This document shows, one piece after another, positions 46,742-55,748 of a stretch of DNA of 64,000 nucleotides. The position numbers and the translations under genes were made by a program. The DNA lies in NCBI GenBank assembly GCA_002840765.1, contig PHCE01000005.1, forward strand, positions 62,001 to 126,000, read 5' to 3'. The notes beneath the pieces are model-generated. The model was not told the origin of the DNA. It did no database searches and saw only the letters and a list, made by a program, of their open reading frames with translations. This stretch comes from Betaproteobacteria bacterium HGW-Betaproteobacteria-7. GTDB taxonomy: Bacteria > Pseudomonadota > Gammaproteobacteria > Burkholderiales > Rhodocyclaceae. Numbering within the stretch: position 1 is the first letter of the stretch; each line of letters begins with the position of its first letter.

Positions 46742-48595
46742 ATGAAGATTTCGGTCGGACTGTACGGCACGAACGCCCACCAGATTGCCCTCGCGCTGAT
46801 CCAGGGTTTCAACAAGCACTACAGGCTGTTCCGCCAGACTTGTCAGGAAGCCAAGACCCGGTTCGAGAACGGCGACTGGCCAGCCGTGCACCGGGCGGTC
46901 AGCGAGCGCATCCGCTTCTATGACGACCGCGTCGACGAATGTGTCGAACGCCTGCGTGACGATTTCGATGCCCAGCACCTCGACGACACCACCTGGCAGC
47001 AGGTCAAGTTGCTCTACATCGGTCTGCTGCTCAACCACAAGCAGCCGGAACTGGCCGAGACCTTCTTCAATTCGGTGACGACCAAGATCCTGCACCGTAC
47101 CTATTTCCAGAACAATTTCATCTTCGTCCGCCCGACCATTTCGACCGAGAACCTGGAGGCCGACGAGGCCCCCACCTACCGCAGCTACTACGCCGACGCC
47201 CGTGGCCTGCACGGGGCAATCCGCCACATCGTCCGCGACTTCCGCTGGCAACGACCGTTTGCCGATCTTGAACGCGATGTTTCCTACGTCTATCACGCCA
47301 TTCGCCGCTACCTGCAGGGCATGCCCAGCCGCGAATTCAACTTCCAGATCCAGGTGCTCGGCTCGCCCTTTTATCGCAACAAGGCGGCCTACATCATCGG
47401 CAAGGCGATCAACGGTCCGACCGAGTACCCGTTCGCCATCCCCGTGTTGCATGACAACGAGGGCAGGCTCTTCCTCGACACGGTGCTCCTCGACGCCTGG
47501 CGGATCGGCCTGCTGTTCTCGCTGTCGCGCGCCTACTTCATGGTGGACATGGAAGTGCCCTCCGGCTACGTCCAGTTCCTGCGCGCCATCATGCCGAACA
47601 AGCCGCGCTCGGAGATCTACATCATGCTCGGCCTCGGCAAGCAGGGCAAAACCATGTTCTTCCGCGACCTGATCTATCACCTGCATCACTCGGAAGACAA
47701 ATTCATCATGGCCCCCGGCATCCGCGGCCTGGTCATGCTGGTGTTCACGCTGCCTTCTTACCCCTACGTGTTCAAGCTGATCAAGGACGTCTTCGGCAGT
47801 TCGAAGGAGATGGACCGGGCGACGGTCAAGAAGAAGTTCATGATGGTCAAACAGGTCGACCGCGTCGGGCGCATGGCCGATACGCTGGAGTTCTCCAACG
47901 TGATGCTGCCGCTCGATCGCTTCAACGACGAGGTGCTCGACGAACTGCAGCGCCTGGCGCCGAACTGCTACGAGATCGACGGCGAGCAACTGATCATCAA
48001 GCATCTGTACATCGAGCGGCGAATGGAACCGCTGAACATCTACCTTGAGCGCATGGACAAGACGAACAATGTCGATGGCCTGGAACACGCCATCCGCGAA
48101 TACGGCAGTGCCATCCGCGAGCTGGCCCAGGCCAACATCTTCCCCGGCGACATGCTGTGGAAGAATTTCGGCATCACCCGCTACGGTCGCGTCGTCTTCT
48201 ACGATTACGACGAGATCGACTATATGACCGACATCAACTTCCGCAAAATGCCGCCGGCACCGGACTTCGAGACCGAGATGTCGGGCGAGATATGGTACCC
48301 GGTGGCGCGTGGCGACGTCTTCCCCGAGGAATTTGCCACCTTCCTGCTGACCTCGCCGCAGGTCCGGAAGATTTTCATGAAACACCACCAGGACCTGCTC
48401 AGCCCGGCCTTCTGGCAGGATGCCCAGGAAAAGATCCGGGCCGGCCATGTCGAGGATTTCTACCCCTATCCGCAGGAACTGCGTTTCGTCAACAGCCGCC
48501 CGGCGGCCGACGAAACAACGCAGCCAGCCCGAAACCCTGCCCCCGGCAGCAGTCCTTTGATAAGTGATGCTTATGCCAACGGTCAGAAATCCTGA
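46742..48595 (+). CDS. aceK: Isocitrate dehydrogenase kinase/phosphatase
   Basis: 617 aa from ATG 46742 behind GGGAGGGGG. Full length (E. coli 578) with a longer, low-complexity C-terminus (about the last 30 residues). The kinase core includes the loop IMLGLGKQGKTMFFRDL, YPYVFKLIKD, and the catalytic region NIFPGDMLWKNFGITRYGRVVFYDYDEIDYMTD. It inactivates IDH by phosphorylation to send isocitrate to the glyoxylate shunt and reverses this by phosphatase action. Divergent from the monomeric IDH gene; its expected target is the dimeric Icd. Confidence 0.97.
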   Translation: MKISVGLYGTNAHQIALALIQGFNKHYRLFRQTCQEAKTRFENGDWPAVHRAVSERIRFYDDRVDECVERLRDDFDAQHLDDTTWQQVKLLYIGLLLNHKQPELAETFFNSVTTKILHRTYFQNNFIFVRPTISTENLEADEAPTYRSYYADARGLHGAIRHIVRDFRWQRPFADLERDVSYVYHAIRRYLQGMPSREFNFQIQVLGSPFYRNKAAYIIGKAINGPTEYPFAIPVLHDNEGRLFLDTVLLDAWRIGLLFSLSRAYFMVDMEVPSGYVQFLRAIMPNKPRSEIYIMLGLGKQGKTMFFRDLIYHLHHSEDKFIMAPGIRGLVMLVFTLPSYPYVFKLIKDVFGSSKEMDRATVKKKFMMVKQVDRVGRMADTLEFSNVMLPLDRFNDEVLDELQRLAPNCYEIDGEQLIIKHLYIERRMEPLNIYLERMDKTNNVDGLEHAIREYGSAIRELAQANIFPGDMLWKNFGITRYGRVVFYDYDEIDYMTDINFRKMPPAPDFETEMSGEIWYPVARGDVFPEEFATFLLTSPQVRKIFMKHHQDLLSPAFWQDAQEKIRAGHVEDFYPYPQELRFVNSRPAADETTQPARNPAPGSSPLISDAYANGQKS

Positions 48596-48636
48596 CTGTT
48601 TCAGCAATAACAACTCCCTTATCTTTGCCGGGAAAA

Positions 48637-48675
48637 ATTAAAGCGAAAATGACCAATCGGATAAAGCGCTTTAAT
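48637..48675. promoter_or_regulatory. Putative operator upstream of pntAA
   Basis: A 12-bp perfect palindrome TAAAGCGCTTTA (48662-48673) plus an outlying half-site ATTAAAGCG (48637-48645), which also pairs with CGCTTTAAT (48667-48675). AT-rich setting 36-75 bp before the pntAA start. The regulator is unknown. Confidence 0.5.
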
Positions 48676-48711
48676 GCTTAGCAAAATCGATCATATCCAA
48701 GGAGAGTCATC

Positions 48712-49839
48712 ATGCCGCTGACCCTGGCGGTTGCCCGCGAAACGGCCGACGGTGAAAACCGGACGGCACTCGTTCCCGAGACAGCCAAAAAATTCGCCGC
48801 CCTGGGCGCCGCCCTGCGCATGGAGCAGAGCGCCGGCATCAACAGTCACTTTCTCGACCCGGATTACAGCGGTGTCGACTTCGTGAACGGCCGAGCCGAA
48901 GCTTACGCTGGCGCCGAGGTCGTCCTGCGGGTGACGCCGCCATCGCCGGAAGAAATCGCTGCATTGCCCGAAGGTTCGGTACTGATCGGCCTGCTCAAGC
49001 CCTACGACAGCCGCGAGCGCCTGGCGGCGCTGAATGCTCGAAAGATCACCGCCTTCTCGCTCGAACTGCTGCCGCGCATCTCGCGCGCCCAAAGCATGGA
49101 TGCGCTGTCTTCGCAGGGTTCCTGCGCCGGCTACCAGTGCGGCCTGATCGCCGCCGCCCGCTGCACCAAGTTCTTTCCGATGCTGACCACCGCCGCCGGC
49201 ACCATCCGCCCGGCGCGCGTGCTCGTCATCGGCGCCGGCGTCGCCGGCTTGCAGGCGATCGCCACCTGCAAGCGCCTCGGCGCCATGGTCGAAGCCTACG
49301 ACGTGCGCGCTGCAGCGCGCGAACAGATCGAATCGCTCGGCGCCAAGTTCGTCGATACCGGCGTCTCCGCCGACGGCGCCGGCGGCTACGCCCGTGAACT
49401 AACCGCCGAAGAGAAGGCGGCGCAGACGGAGAAACTGGCCAAGGCCGTGGCCATGTCCGATGTCGTGATCACCACCGCCGCCATACCCGGCAAGAAGGCG
49501 CCGGTAATCATCACCACCGACATGATCGGCCGCATGAAGTACGGCGCAATCATCGTGGACATGGCGGCCGAGTCCGGCGGCAACTGCGCCTTGACCCAGC
49601 CCGGCGAACACGTCATCGCCAACGACGTGAACATCCACGGGCCGCTCAACCTGCCGTCGCGCATGCCAACGCATGCTTCCGAGTTGTACGCCAAAAACAT
49701 CTACAACTTCCTCTCGCCGTGGATCAAGGACGGCAACCTCCAGTTCGACTGGAGCGACGAAATCGTTGCCGGCACCTTGCTGTGCAAGGACGGCGCCACG
49801 GTGCATGACACCGTCAAACAAGTTCTCGGAGAAGCCTGA
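48712..49839 (+). CDS. pntAA: NAD(P) transhydrogenase subunit alpha, part 1
   Basis: 375 aa, soluble NAD(H)-binding domain I. AlaDh_PNT N-terminal part, the nucleotide-binding fold VLVIGAGVAGLQAIATCKRLGAMVEAYDVR, and the mobile-loop region KYGAIIVDMAAESGGNCALT. AAGGAGAG precedes the start. Split alpha subunit (part 1 and part 2 as separate genes), as in many alpha- and betaproteobacteria rather than E. coli. First of a three-gene overlapping operon. Confidence 0.96.
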   Translation: MPLTLAVARETADGENRTALVPETAKKFAALGAALRMEQSAGINSHFLDPDYSGVDFVNGRAEAYAGAEVVLRVTPPSPEEIAALPEGSVLIGLLKPYDSRERLAALNARKITAFSLELLPRISRAQSMDALSSQGSCAGYQCGLIAAARCTKFFPMLTTAAGTIRPARVLVIGAGVAGLQAIATCKRLGAMVEAYDVRAAAREQIESLGAKFVDTGVSADGAGGYARELTAEEKAAQTEKLAKAVAMSDVVITTAAIPGKKAPVIITTDMIGRMKYGAIIVDMAAESGGNCALTQPGEHVIANDVNIHGPLNLPSRMPTHASELYAKNIYNFLSPWIKDGNLQFDWSDEIVAGTLLCKDGATVHDTVKQVLGEA

Positions 49840-50126
49840 TGGACGGCCTGCTCGCGTTGTACATCTTCATGCTCGCCGCCTTCACCGGCTACGAGATCAT
49901 CGCCAAGGTGCCGGTCATCCTGCACACGCCGCTGATGTCCGGTTCCAATTTCATCCACGGCGTCGTCGTCGTCGGCGCCATGATCGTCCTCGGCATGGCC
50001 GAAACGGTGCTGCAACAGGCCATCGGCTTCTTCGCCGTGGCGCTGGGTGCGGCCAACGCCGCCGGCGGCTATGTCGTCACCGAGCGCATGCTGGCCATGT
50101 TCAAGAAGAAGGAGGGCGGACAATGA
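49839..50126 (+). CDS. pntAB: NAD(P) transhydrogenase subunit alpha, part 2
   Basis: 95 aa with three to four hydrophobic helices (LLALYIFMLAAFTGYEIIAKVP at the N-terminus, VVVVGAMIVLGMAE, and later ones). It is the membrane part of the alpha subunit. Shares one base with the pntAA stop (TGATG) and four with the pntB start (ATGA). Confidence 0.94.
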   Translation: MDGLLALYIFMLAAFTGYEIIAKVPVILHTPLMSGSNFIHGVVVVGAMIVLGMAETVLQQAIGFFAVALGAANAAGGYVVTERMLAMFKKKEGGQ

Positions 50127-51493
50127 GCGCCCCCTTCTACGTCCAGGGCGCCTGGTTCGTCGGCGCGCTGCTCTTCATCTTCGGCCTGAAAGGCATGAGT
50201 TCGCCGGCCAGCGCCCGCAAGGGCATCGTCATCGCCGGCTACGGCATGCTGCTGGCCATCGCCGCCACCTTCGTCATCCCCGGCCTGCAGAACCTCGGGC
50301 TGATGGCCCTGGCGCTGGTGCTCGGCGGCGGCGGCGCCTGGGTCTCGGCGAAGAAGGTCAAGATGACTGACATGCCGCAGATGGTCGCCATCTACAACGG
50401 CATGGGCGGTGGCGCAGCCGCCGCCATCGCCGCTGTCGAATTTGCCAAAGGCGAGATGCACGGCCTGGTTGCCGCAACGCTGGCAACGCTCGGCGCGCTG
50501 ATCGGCGCCGTCTCCTTCACCGGCTCCTGCGTCGCCTGGGCAAAGCTGCAGGGTGTGCTCAAGAAAGCCCACCGGCTGCCGGCACAGAATGCGGTCAACG
50601 TATTACTTGCGGTCATCGCTGTCGGCCTCGGCGCCGCTGTCATCGTCCTCGCCCCGCAACAGCCGGAACTGGTCATTGCCTTCTTCGTCGTCGCCCTGGT
50701 TCTCGGCCTGATCGTCACCCTGCCGATCGGCGGCGCCGACATGCCGGTGGTGATCTCGCTGTTCAACGCCTTCACCGGCCTGGCCGTCGGCTTCGAGGGC
50801 TACGTGTTGGGCAATCCGGCGCTGATCATCGCGGGCATCGTCGTCGGTGCCGCCGGCACGCTGCTGACGCAACTGATGGCCAAGGCGATGAACCGGCCGA
50901 TTTCCAACATCCTGTTCACGCCACTGGCGGCCAGCGGCCCCGGCGAAGCGATCAGCGGCACGATGAAGGAAGTCGGCCCCATTGATGCGGCGGCGATGAT
51001 GCGCTATGCCTCCAAGGTCATCATCGTTCCCGGGTACGGCATGGCCGTCGCCCACGCCCAGCACAAGGTCTGGGAAATGACCTCGATCCTGGAAGAAGCC
51101 GGCGTCGAGGTGAAGTTCGCCATCCACCCGGTGGCCGGGCGTATGCCGGGCCACATGAATGTGCTGCTGGCGGAGGCTGGCGTGCCTTACGACAAGATCT
51201 TCGATCTGGAAGAGATCAACGGCGAGTTTGGCCAGGCCGACGTGGCGCTGATCATCGGCGCCAACGACGTGGTCAACCCGACAGCGCGCACCGACAAGAC
51301 GAGTCCGATCTACGGCATGCCGATCCTCAATGCCGACATGGCGCAGAACGTCATCGTCATCAAGCGCGGCAAGGGCACCGGTTATTCCGGGGTGGAGAAC
51401 GCTTTGTTTTACACCGACAACTGCCGCATGCTCTACGGCGACGCCCAACCGATGGCCGGCGAAATCATCCAGCAATTGAAGGCGATGGGGTAA
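50123..51493 (+). CDS. pntB: NAD(P) transhydrogenase subunit beta
   Basis: 456 aa from ATG 50123. Eight or so membrane helices form the proton channel (residues 1-260), followed by the NADP(H)-binding domain III with VIIVPGYGMAVAHAQHKV, HPVAGRMPGHMNVLLAEAGVPYDKI, IGANDVVNPTA and RGKGTGYSGVENALFY. The complex uses proton motive force to drive NADPH formation from NADH. Next to two NADP-linked IDHs and aceK, it marks this block as a site of NADPH balance. Confidence 0.96.
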   Translation: MSAPFYVQGAWFVGALLFIFGLKGMSSPASARKGIVIAGYGMLLAIAATFVIPGLQNLGLMALALVLGGGGAWVSAKKVKMTDMPQMVAIYNGMGGGAAAAIAAVEFAKGEMHGLVAATLATLGALIGAVSFTGSCVAWAKLQGVLKKAHRLPAQNAVNVLLAVIAVGLGAAVIVLAPQQPELVIAFFVVALVLGLIVTLPIGGADMPVVISLFNAFTGLAVGFEGYVLGNPALIIAGIVVGAAGTLLTQLMAKAMNRPISNILFTPLAASGPGEAISGTMKEVGPIDAAAMMRYASKVIIVPGYGMAVAHAQHKVWEMTSILEEAGVEVKFAIHPVAGRMPGHMNVLLAEAGVPYDKIFDLEEINGEFGQADVALIIGANDVVNPTARTDKTSPIYGMPILNADMAQNVIVIKRGKGTGYSGVENALFYTDNCRMLYGDAQPMAGEIIQQLKAMG

Positions 51494-51518
51494 ATGCCCG
51501 GCGCCAGGCGAGGCCGCC

Positions 51519-51968
51519 TCAGGCCTTGCCGGTGCTGCCGAAACCGCCCTCGCCGCGCTGGCTGTCGGTGAATTCCTCAACGACGTTGAAAGCGACCTGC
51601 AGCACTGGCACGACGACCAGTTGAGCAATCCGGTCAAGGGGATTGAGCGTGAAGTTCTCGTGGCCGCGGTTCCACACCGAAACCATCAGTTCGCCCTGAT
51701 AGTCCGAATCGATCAGGCCAACCAGATTGCCGAGCACGATCCCGTGCTTGTGACCGAGCCCCGAGCGCGGCAGGATCATTGCCGCCAGGCCGGGATCGGC
51801 CAGATGTATGGCCATGCCGGTCGGCACCAGGGTCGTCTGTCCGGGCGCCAGATGCAGCGGCACCTCGATGCAGGCACGCAGATCCAGCCCGGCCGAACCC
51901 GGTGTCGCATAGTGCGGCGGCGAATCGCGCAGGCGGTTGTCGAGAATCTTGACGTCGATACGATGCAT
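51519..51968 (-). CDS. dut: Deoxyuridine 5'-triphosphate nucleotidohydrolase
   Basis: 149 aa. All trimeric dUTPase motifs: [38 protein letters not shown], and the C-terminal [12 protein letters not shown]. The ATG overlaps the coaBC stop by one base (TAATG). Confidence 0.97.
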   Translation of the reverse strand: MHRIDVKILDNRLRDSPPHYATPGSAGLDLRACIEVPLHLAPGQTTLVPTGMAIHLADPGLAAMILPRSGLGHKHGIVLGNLVGLIDSDYQGELMVSVWNRGHENFTLNPLDRIAQLVVVPVLQVAFNVVEEFTDSQRGEGGFGSTGKA

Positions 51969-53170
51969 TACTTGTTTCCTGTCAGTTGGCCAATGTGTTC
52001 GATCAGCTGGCGCGCCAGCACCGATTTGGCTGCCGGTGGCAGCGGATGTACGCCGTTTTCGTCGAACAGTACCAGGCGGTTGTCGTCACCGCCGAAGCCA
52101 TCCTGGATCAGGTTACCGACGATCAGCGGAATGTTTTTCTTGCGCCGCTTGGCCTGGGCATACTCGTCCAGATTGCGGCTTTCGGCAGCAAAACCGACGC
52201 AGAACGGTGCCTCGGCGAGGGCCGCCACTTCGGCCAGGATATCCGGGTTCTCGACCAGTTCGATCGGCGGCACACCCCCCAGATCCTTCTTCAATTTGTG
52301 GTCGGCGGCATTGGCCACACGATAGTCAGCCACCGCCGCGACGCCGACGAAGATATCGACAGCGCCAGCCCGCGCCATCACCGCTGCGTGCATGTCGAGG
52401 GCGCTGCGCACGTCGATGCGCTCAACGCCGGCCGGCGTCGGTAAGGCCACCGGCCCGGAAACCAGGGTCACCTCGGCCCCCGCCTGACGGGCGGCGCGGG
52501 CCAGCGCAAAGCCCATGCGACCGGAAGACAGGTTGGTGATGCCGCGCACCGGATCAATCGCTTCGAAGGTCGGCCCGGCGGTTAGCAACAGTTTCTTTCC
52601 GGCCAGCAGCTTGGGCGTGAAGAAGGACTGCACCTCGTCGAGAATCTCCTCCGGCTCCAGCATGCGGCCGGCGCCAACCTCACCGCAGGCCTGCTCGCCG
52701 CAGGCCGGACCAAGAATGCCAACGTCGTCGGCCTGCAGTTGCGCCACATTGCGCCGGGTGGCCGGGTTTTCCCACATTTGCCGATTCATCGCCGGCGCCA
52801 CCAGCAATGGACAATCACGGGCGAGCACCATGGTCGCCAGCAGATCGTCAGCCATGCCATTGGCCACGCGGGCCAGGAAATCGGCCGAAGCCGGCGCAAC
52901 CAGGATCAGATCGGCCTGGCGCGACAGGTCGATATGCGCCATCGCGTTGGGCATCCGGGCGTCCCATTGATCGGTGAACACCGGGCGACCGGAGAGTGCC
53001 TGAAAGGTGGTTGCCGTGACGAAATGGCTGGCACCTTCAGTCATCGCCACCTGCACCTCGGCCCCCTGCCTGACCAGCAGGCGCACCAGCTCGGCTGCCT
53101 TGTAGGCGGCGATGCCACCAGTGACACCGAGCACAACACGCTTTCCCTTCAATTCCATCGTCATTTTCAC
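51968..53170 (-). CDS. coaBC: Bifunctional phosphopantothenoylcysteine decarboxylase/synthetase
   Basis: 400 aa from GTG 53170; ATGs at 53164 and 53158 are equally possible, with no clear ribosome site to decide. The N-terminal flavoprotein CoaC has [34 protein letters not shown] and the substrate-clamp Cys in [17 protein letters not shown]. The C-terminal CoaB has [23 protein letters not shown] and KLKKD. Catalyses two steps of coenzyme A synthesis. The coaBC-dut pairing is common in proteobacteria. Divergent from radC. Confidence 0.96.
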   Translation of the reverse strand: MKMTMELKGKRVVLGVTGGIAAYKAAELVRLLVRQGAEVQVAMTEGASHFVTATTFQALSGRPVFTDQWDARMPNAMAHIDLSRQADLILVAPASADFLARVANGMADDLLATMVLARDCPLLVAPAMNRQMWENPATRRNVAQLQADDVGILGPACGEQACGEVGAGRMLEPEEILDEVQSFFTPKLLAGKKLLLTAGPTFEAIDPVRGITNLSSGRMGFALARAARQAGAEVTLVSGPVALPTPAGVERIDVRSALDMHAAVMARAGAVDIFVGVAAVADYRVANAADHKLKKDLGGVPPIELVENPDILAEVAALAEAPFCVGFAAESRNLDEYAQAKRRKKNIPLIVGNLIQDGFGGDDNRLVLFDENGVHPLPPAAKSVLARQLIEHIGQLTGNK

Positions 53171-53205
53171 TAGAATGGTCGTTTCCGCATTCTACTGGAA
53201 AGGTC

Positions 53206-53886
53206 ATGGCAATCAGTGACTGGCCGGCCGGCGAACGACCGCGCGAACGACTGCTCGCTCACGGGCCGGCGGCCCTCTCCGATGCCGAACTGCTGGCCAT
53301 CTACCTGCGCGTCGGCGTCCGTGGCAAAAGTGCGGTCGATCTGGCGCGCGACCTGCTCGCCCGCTTCGACAGTCAACTCGGCACCCTGGTCGACGCCTCG
53401 CTCGAAGAACTGGCCAGCGTCTCCGGCATCGGCCTGGCCAAGGCGGCGCAACTCAAGGCCAGCTTCGAGCTGTCCCGCCGCGCCCTCAGACAGGAAATGG
53501 CCGGGCGCGACACGCTGTCCTCCCCTGGCAAGGTCCGCGACTGGTTGCGCCTGCAACTCGCCACGCGGCCACACGAAGTATTCATGGCGCTCTGGCTCGA
53601 TGCCCAGAACCGCCTGTTGAAGACCGAGGAACTGTTCTCCGGCACGCTGACCCAGACCTCGGTCTATCCCCGGGAAGTGGTCAAGGCCGCGCTCGCCCAC
53701 AACGCTGCTGCCGTCATTCTGGCCCACAACCATCCTTCCGGCATGGCCGAGCCCTCGCGGGCCGACGAAATGCTCACCCGTTCGCTCAAGGAAGCCCTGG
53801 CTATGGTCGATGTCAAGCTGCTCGATCACTTCATCGTCGCCGGCAATGCCCCACCACTTTCCTTTGCCGAACACGGATTGTTATAA
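53206..53886 (+). CDS. radC: RadC family JAMM/MPN protein
   Basis: 226 aa. An N-terminal helix-hairpin-helix region ([42 protein letters not shown]) precedes a C-terminal MPN domain with the JAMM metal site [14 protein letters not shown] and the upstream Glu. Named for a supposed repair role that was later questioned; function unsettled. The usual neighbour of rpmB-rpmG. Confidence 0.96.
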   Translation: MAISDWPAGERPRERLLAHGPAALSDAELLAIYLRVGVRGKSAVDLARDLLARFDSQLGTLVDASLEELASVSGIGLAKAAQLKASFELSRRALRQEMAGRDTLSSPGKVRDWLRLQLATRPHEVFMALWLDAQNRLLKTEELFSGTLTQTSVYPREVVKAALAHNAAAVILAHNHPSGMAEPSRADEMLTRSLKEALAMVDVKLLDHFIVAGNAPPLSFAEHGLL

Positions 53887-53902
53887 AACATCCTAAAACC
53901 CC

Positions 53903-53932
53903 TTGAAATTATTGGGTAGTCTGGATTAGAAT
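53903..53932 (+). promoter_or_regulatory. Predicted sigma-70 promoter of rpmB-rpmG
   Basis: TTGAAA (53903-53908), an 18-bp spacer, TAGAAT (53927-53932), 37 bp before the rpmB start, in the AT-rich gap after radC. Confidence 0.6.
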
Positions 53933-53969
53933 TGCCGGCTTTCCTCTATCGAATTCTGGAGCACCAATC

Positions 53970-54203
53970 ATGGCGCGAGTCTGCCAAGTCACGGGTAAAG
54001 CCCCAATGGTTGGGAACAAGGTTTCCCACGCCAACAATAGAACGAAGCGTCGCTTCCTGCCGAACCTGCAGTATCGCCGCTTCTGGGTCGAAAGCGAAAA
54101 CCGCTTCGTCCGTCTCCGCGTTTCCAACGCCGGTCTGCGTTTGATCGACAAGAACGGTATCGATACCGTCCTCGCCGACCTGCGTGCCCGTGGCGAAGTC
54201 TGA
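53970..54203 (+). CDS. rpmB: 50S ribosomal protein L28
   Basis: 77 aa, [29 protein letters not shown], the standard L28 N-terminus, ending in the usual [14 protein letters not shown]. Form without the zinc cysteine pairs. Cotranscribed with rpmG 19 bp downstream. Confidence 0.98.
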   Translation: MARVCQVTGKAPMVGNKVSHANNRTKRRFLPNLQYRRFWVESENRFVRLRVSNAGLRLIDKNGIDTVLADLRARGEV

Positions 54204-54222
54204 TTAAGTAAGGATAAAGAAA

Positions 54223-54390
54223 ATGGCTAAAGGCGGTCGCGAAAAAATCAAGCTGGAATCCACAGCTGGTACCGGTCACTTCTACACCACCTCCAAGAAC
54301 AAGCGCACAACGCCTGAGAAGCTGGAGATGATGAAGTACGATCCGAAGGCCCGTAAGCATGTTGCTTACAAGGAAGTCAAGCTGAAGTAA
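54223..54390 (+). CDS. rpmG: 50S ribosomal protein L33
   Basis: 55 aa ([18 protein letters not shown]... ending KEVKLK), typical cysteine-free L33 with TTSKNKR and [22 protein letters not shown] 9 nt before the ATG. A strong terminator follows. Confidence 0.97.
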   Translation: MAKGGREKIKLESTAGTGHFYTTSKNKRTTPEKLEMMKYDPKARKHVAYKEVKLK

Positions 54391-54414
54391 TTCAACTTCT
54401 CTCCAGCTTTCGAC

Positions 54415-54443
54415 AAACCCGCCTTTCGGCGGGTTTTGTTTTT
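54415..54443 (+). terminator. Rho-independent terminator after rpmG
   Basis: AAACCCGCC (54415-54423), loop TTTC, GGCGGGTTT (54428-54436), followed by TGTTTTT. The A-tract on the left could serve the convergent dsbB as well. Confidence 0.9.
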
Positions 54444-54455
54444 GCTGCCGCCCGA

Positions 54456-54947
54456 TCAGGCCCGGCGGCGGGCGAGCAAGGCGACGTAGGCGGCAATACC
54501 CAGGAAGATCGCGACCGACCAGTTGGCCATCGACAGACCGAGGAAAACCCATTCCTTGCTACTGCAGAAGCCGGTAGCCAGAAACAGCGACGGCATCTGC
54601 ATGCCCAGCCAGTCGACGATACGTTCGATCAGGTTGGGATCGGTAAAGCTGCACTCGTTGGCCGGATCAGGAAAGAACTGCATCCAGCTTTGATAGGCAG
54701 CGACGCTGGCGCCGAGCAACGCCAGCAGTCCGATGACGCCGACCCACAACCGGCGGGCCATCGGCAAAATGAACCCGGCCACAGCCAGAACACCGACCAG
54801 CAGATAAAGCAGGCGCTGGAAGATACACAGCGGACATGGCGAAAGACGGAGCATTTCCTGCAGCGCCATACCGAAAGCGACCAAGCCGAAACAGCCCAGG
54901 GCCAGCATGGCAAACCAGGCACGCACGGGAATTCTTGCGAGATTCAT
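54456..54947 (-). CDS. dsbB: Disulfide bond formation protein B
   Basis: 163 aa with four membrane helices. First redox pair C38-P-L-C41 in the first periplasmic loop, second pair C99 and C128 in the second loop. Reoxidises DsbA and passes electrons to quinones. Relevant to the cysteine-rich exported cytochrome at 62556 and to cytochrome c maturation generally. Confidence 0.95.
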   Translation of the reverse strand: MNLARIPVRAWFAMLALGCFGLVAFGMALQEMLRLSPCPLCIFQRLLYLLVGVLAVAGFILPMARRLWVGVIGLLALLGASVAAYQSWMQFFPDPANECSFTDPNLIERIVDWLGMQMPSLFLATGFCSSKEWVFLGLSMANWSVAIFLGIAAYVALLARRRA

Positions 54948-55046
54948 GTAGATACAAAACGGGGGAGTTGGCGGAGGCTCATTCTAAGGCATTGTCCGTC
55001 GGGCGTCAGGCTGGACCGAGCGCCGCCGGCTGGTTAAGATTGACGG

Positions 55047-55748
55047 ATGAACACTCGCATACTTCTCGTCGAAGACGACGCAAGGCTGGCCGAACTGACG
55101 GCCGAGTACCTGACCAAGAACGACCTCACGGTCAGCATCGAGCCGCGCGGCGACACCGCCGAGGCACGAATCCTCGGCGAACAACCCGATCTGGTGATCC
55201 TCGACGTGATGCTCCCCGGCAAGGACGGTTTCGAGGTCTGCCGCGCCGTGCGCCCGCAGTATCGGGGTGTAATCCTGATGCTGACAGCCCGCGACGAGGA
55301 CTTCGACCAGATTCTGGGTCTCGAAATGGGCGCCGACGATTACATCGCCAAACCGGTCCAGCCGCGAGTCCTGCTGGCCCGCATCAAGGCCCTGCTCCGC
55401 CGCCTGCCGTCGCCCGGCGAACCGGCCGGCGAAGCGGAAACCATGGTCTTCGGCCAGTTCCGCATCAGCCAGGCAACGCGTACCGCCTCCCTGGGTGGCG
55501 CCAGCATCGACCTGACCACCGCCGAATTCGACCTGCTCTGGCTGCTCGCCTCGCACGCCGGCAATGTGCTGTCGCGCGACGACCTGCTGCAGGAACTGCG
55601 TGGTATTGGCTTTGATGGCCTCGACCGCTCGATCGATGCGCGCATCTCACGCCTGCGCAAGAAGCTCAACGACGATCCGGAAAACCCGACACGGATCAAG
55701 ACTGTGCGCGGTAAGGGCTACCTGTTCAGCAAGCATGACTGGAACTGA
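55047..55748 (+). CDS. OmpR-family response regulator, RstA-like
   Basis: 233 aa. Receiver with ED-D cluster (VEDDARL), phospho-Asp near D51 (LVILDVMLPGKDG) and K near 105 (IAKPV). A C-terminal winged helix follows (IDLTTAEFDLLWLLASHAGNVLSRDDLLQELRG, DARISRLRKKL, RTVRGKGYLF-type ending). Overlaps the kinase gene by 14 nt. Closest to RstA by recall of the sequence; targets not known. Confidence 0.9.
   Translation: MNTRILLVEDDARLAELTAEYLTKNDLTVSIEPRGDTAEARILGEQPDLVILDVMLPGKDGFEVCRAVRPQYRGVILMLTARDEDFDQILGLEMGADDYIAKPVQPRVLLARIKALLRRLPSPGEPAGEAETMVFGQFRISQATRTASLGGASIDLTTAEFDLLWLLASHAGNVLSRDDLLQELRGIGFDGLDRSIDARISRLRKKLNDDPENPTRIKTVRGKGYLFSKHDWN

Noticed and set aside
46724-48613. 629-codon open frame opposite aceK
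   Set aside because: AceK is unmistakable on the + strand. The antisense frame has no motif or ribosome site.
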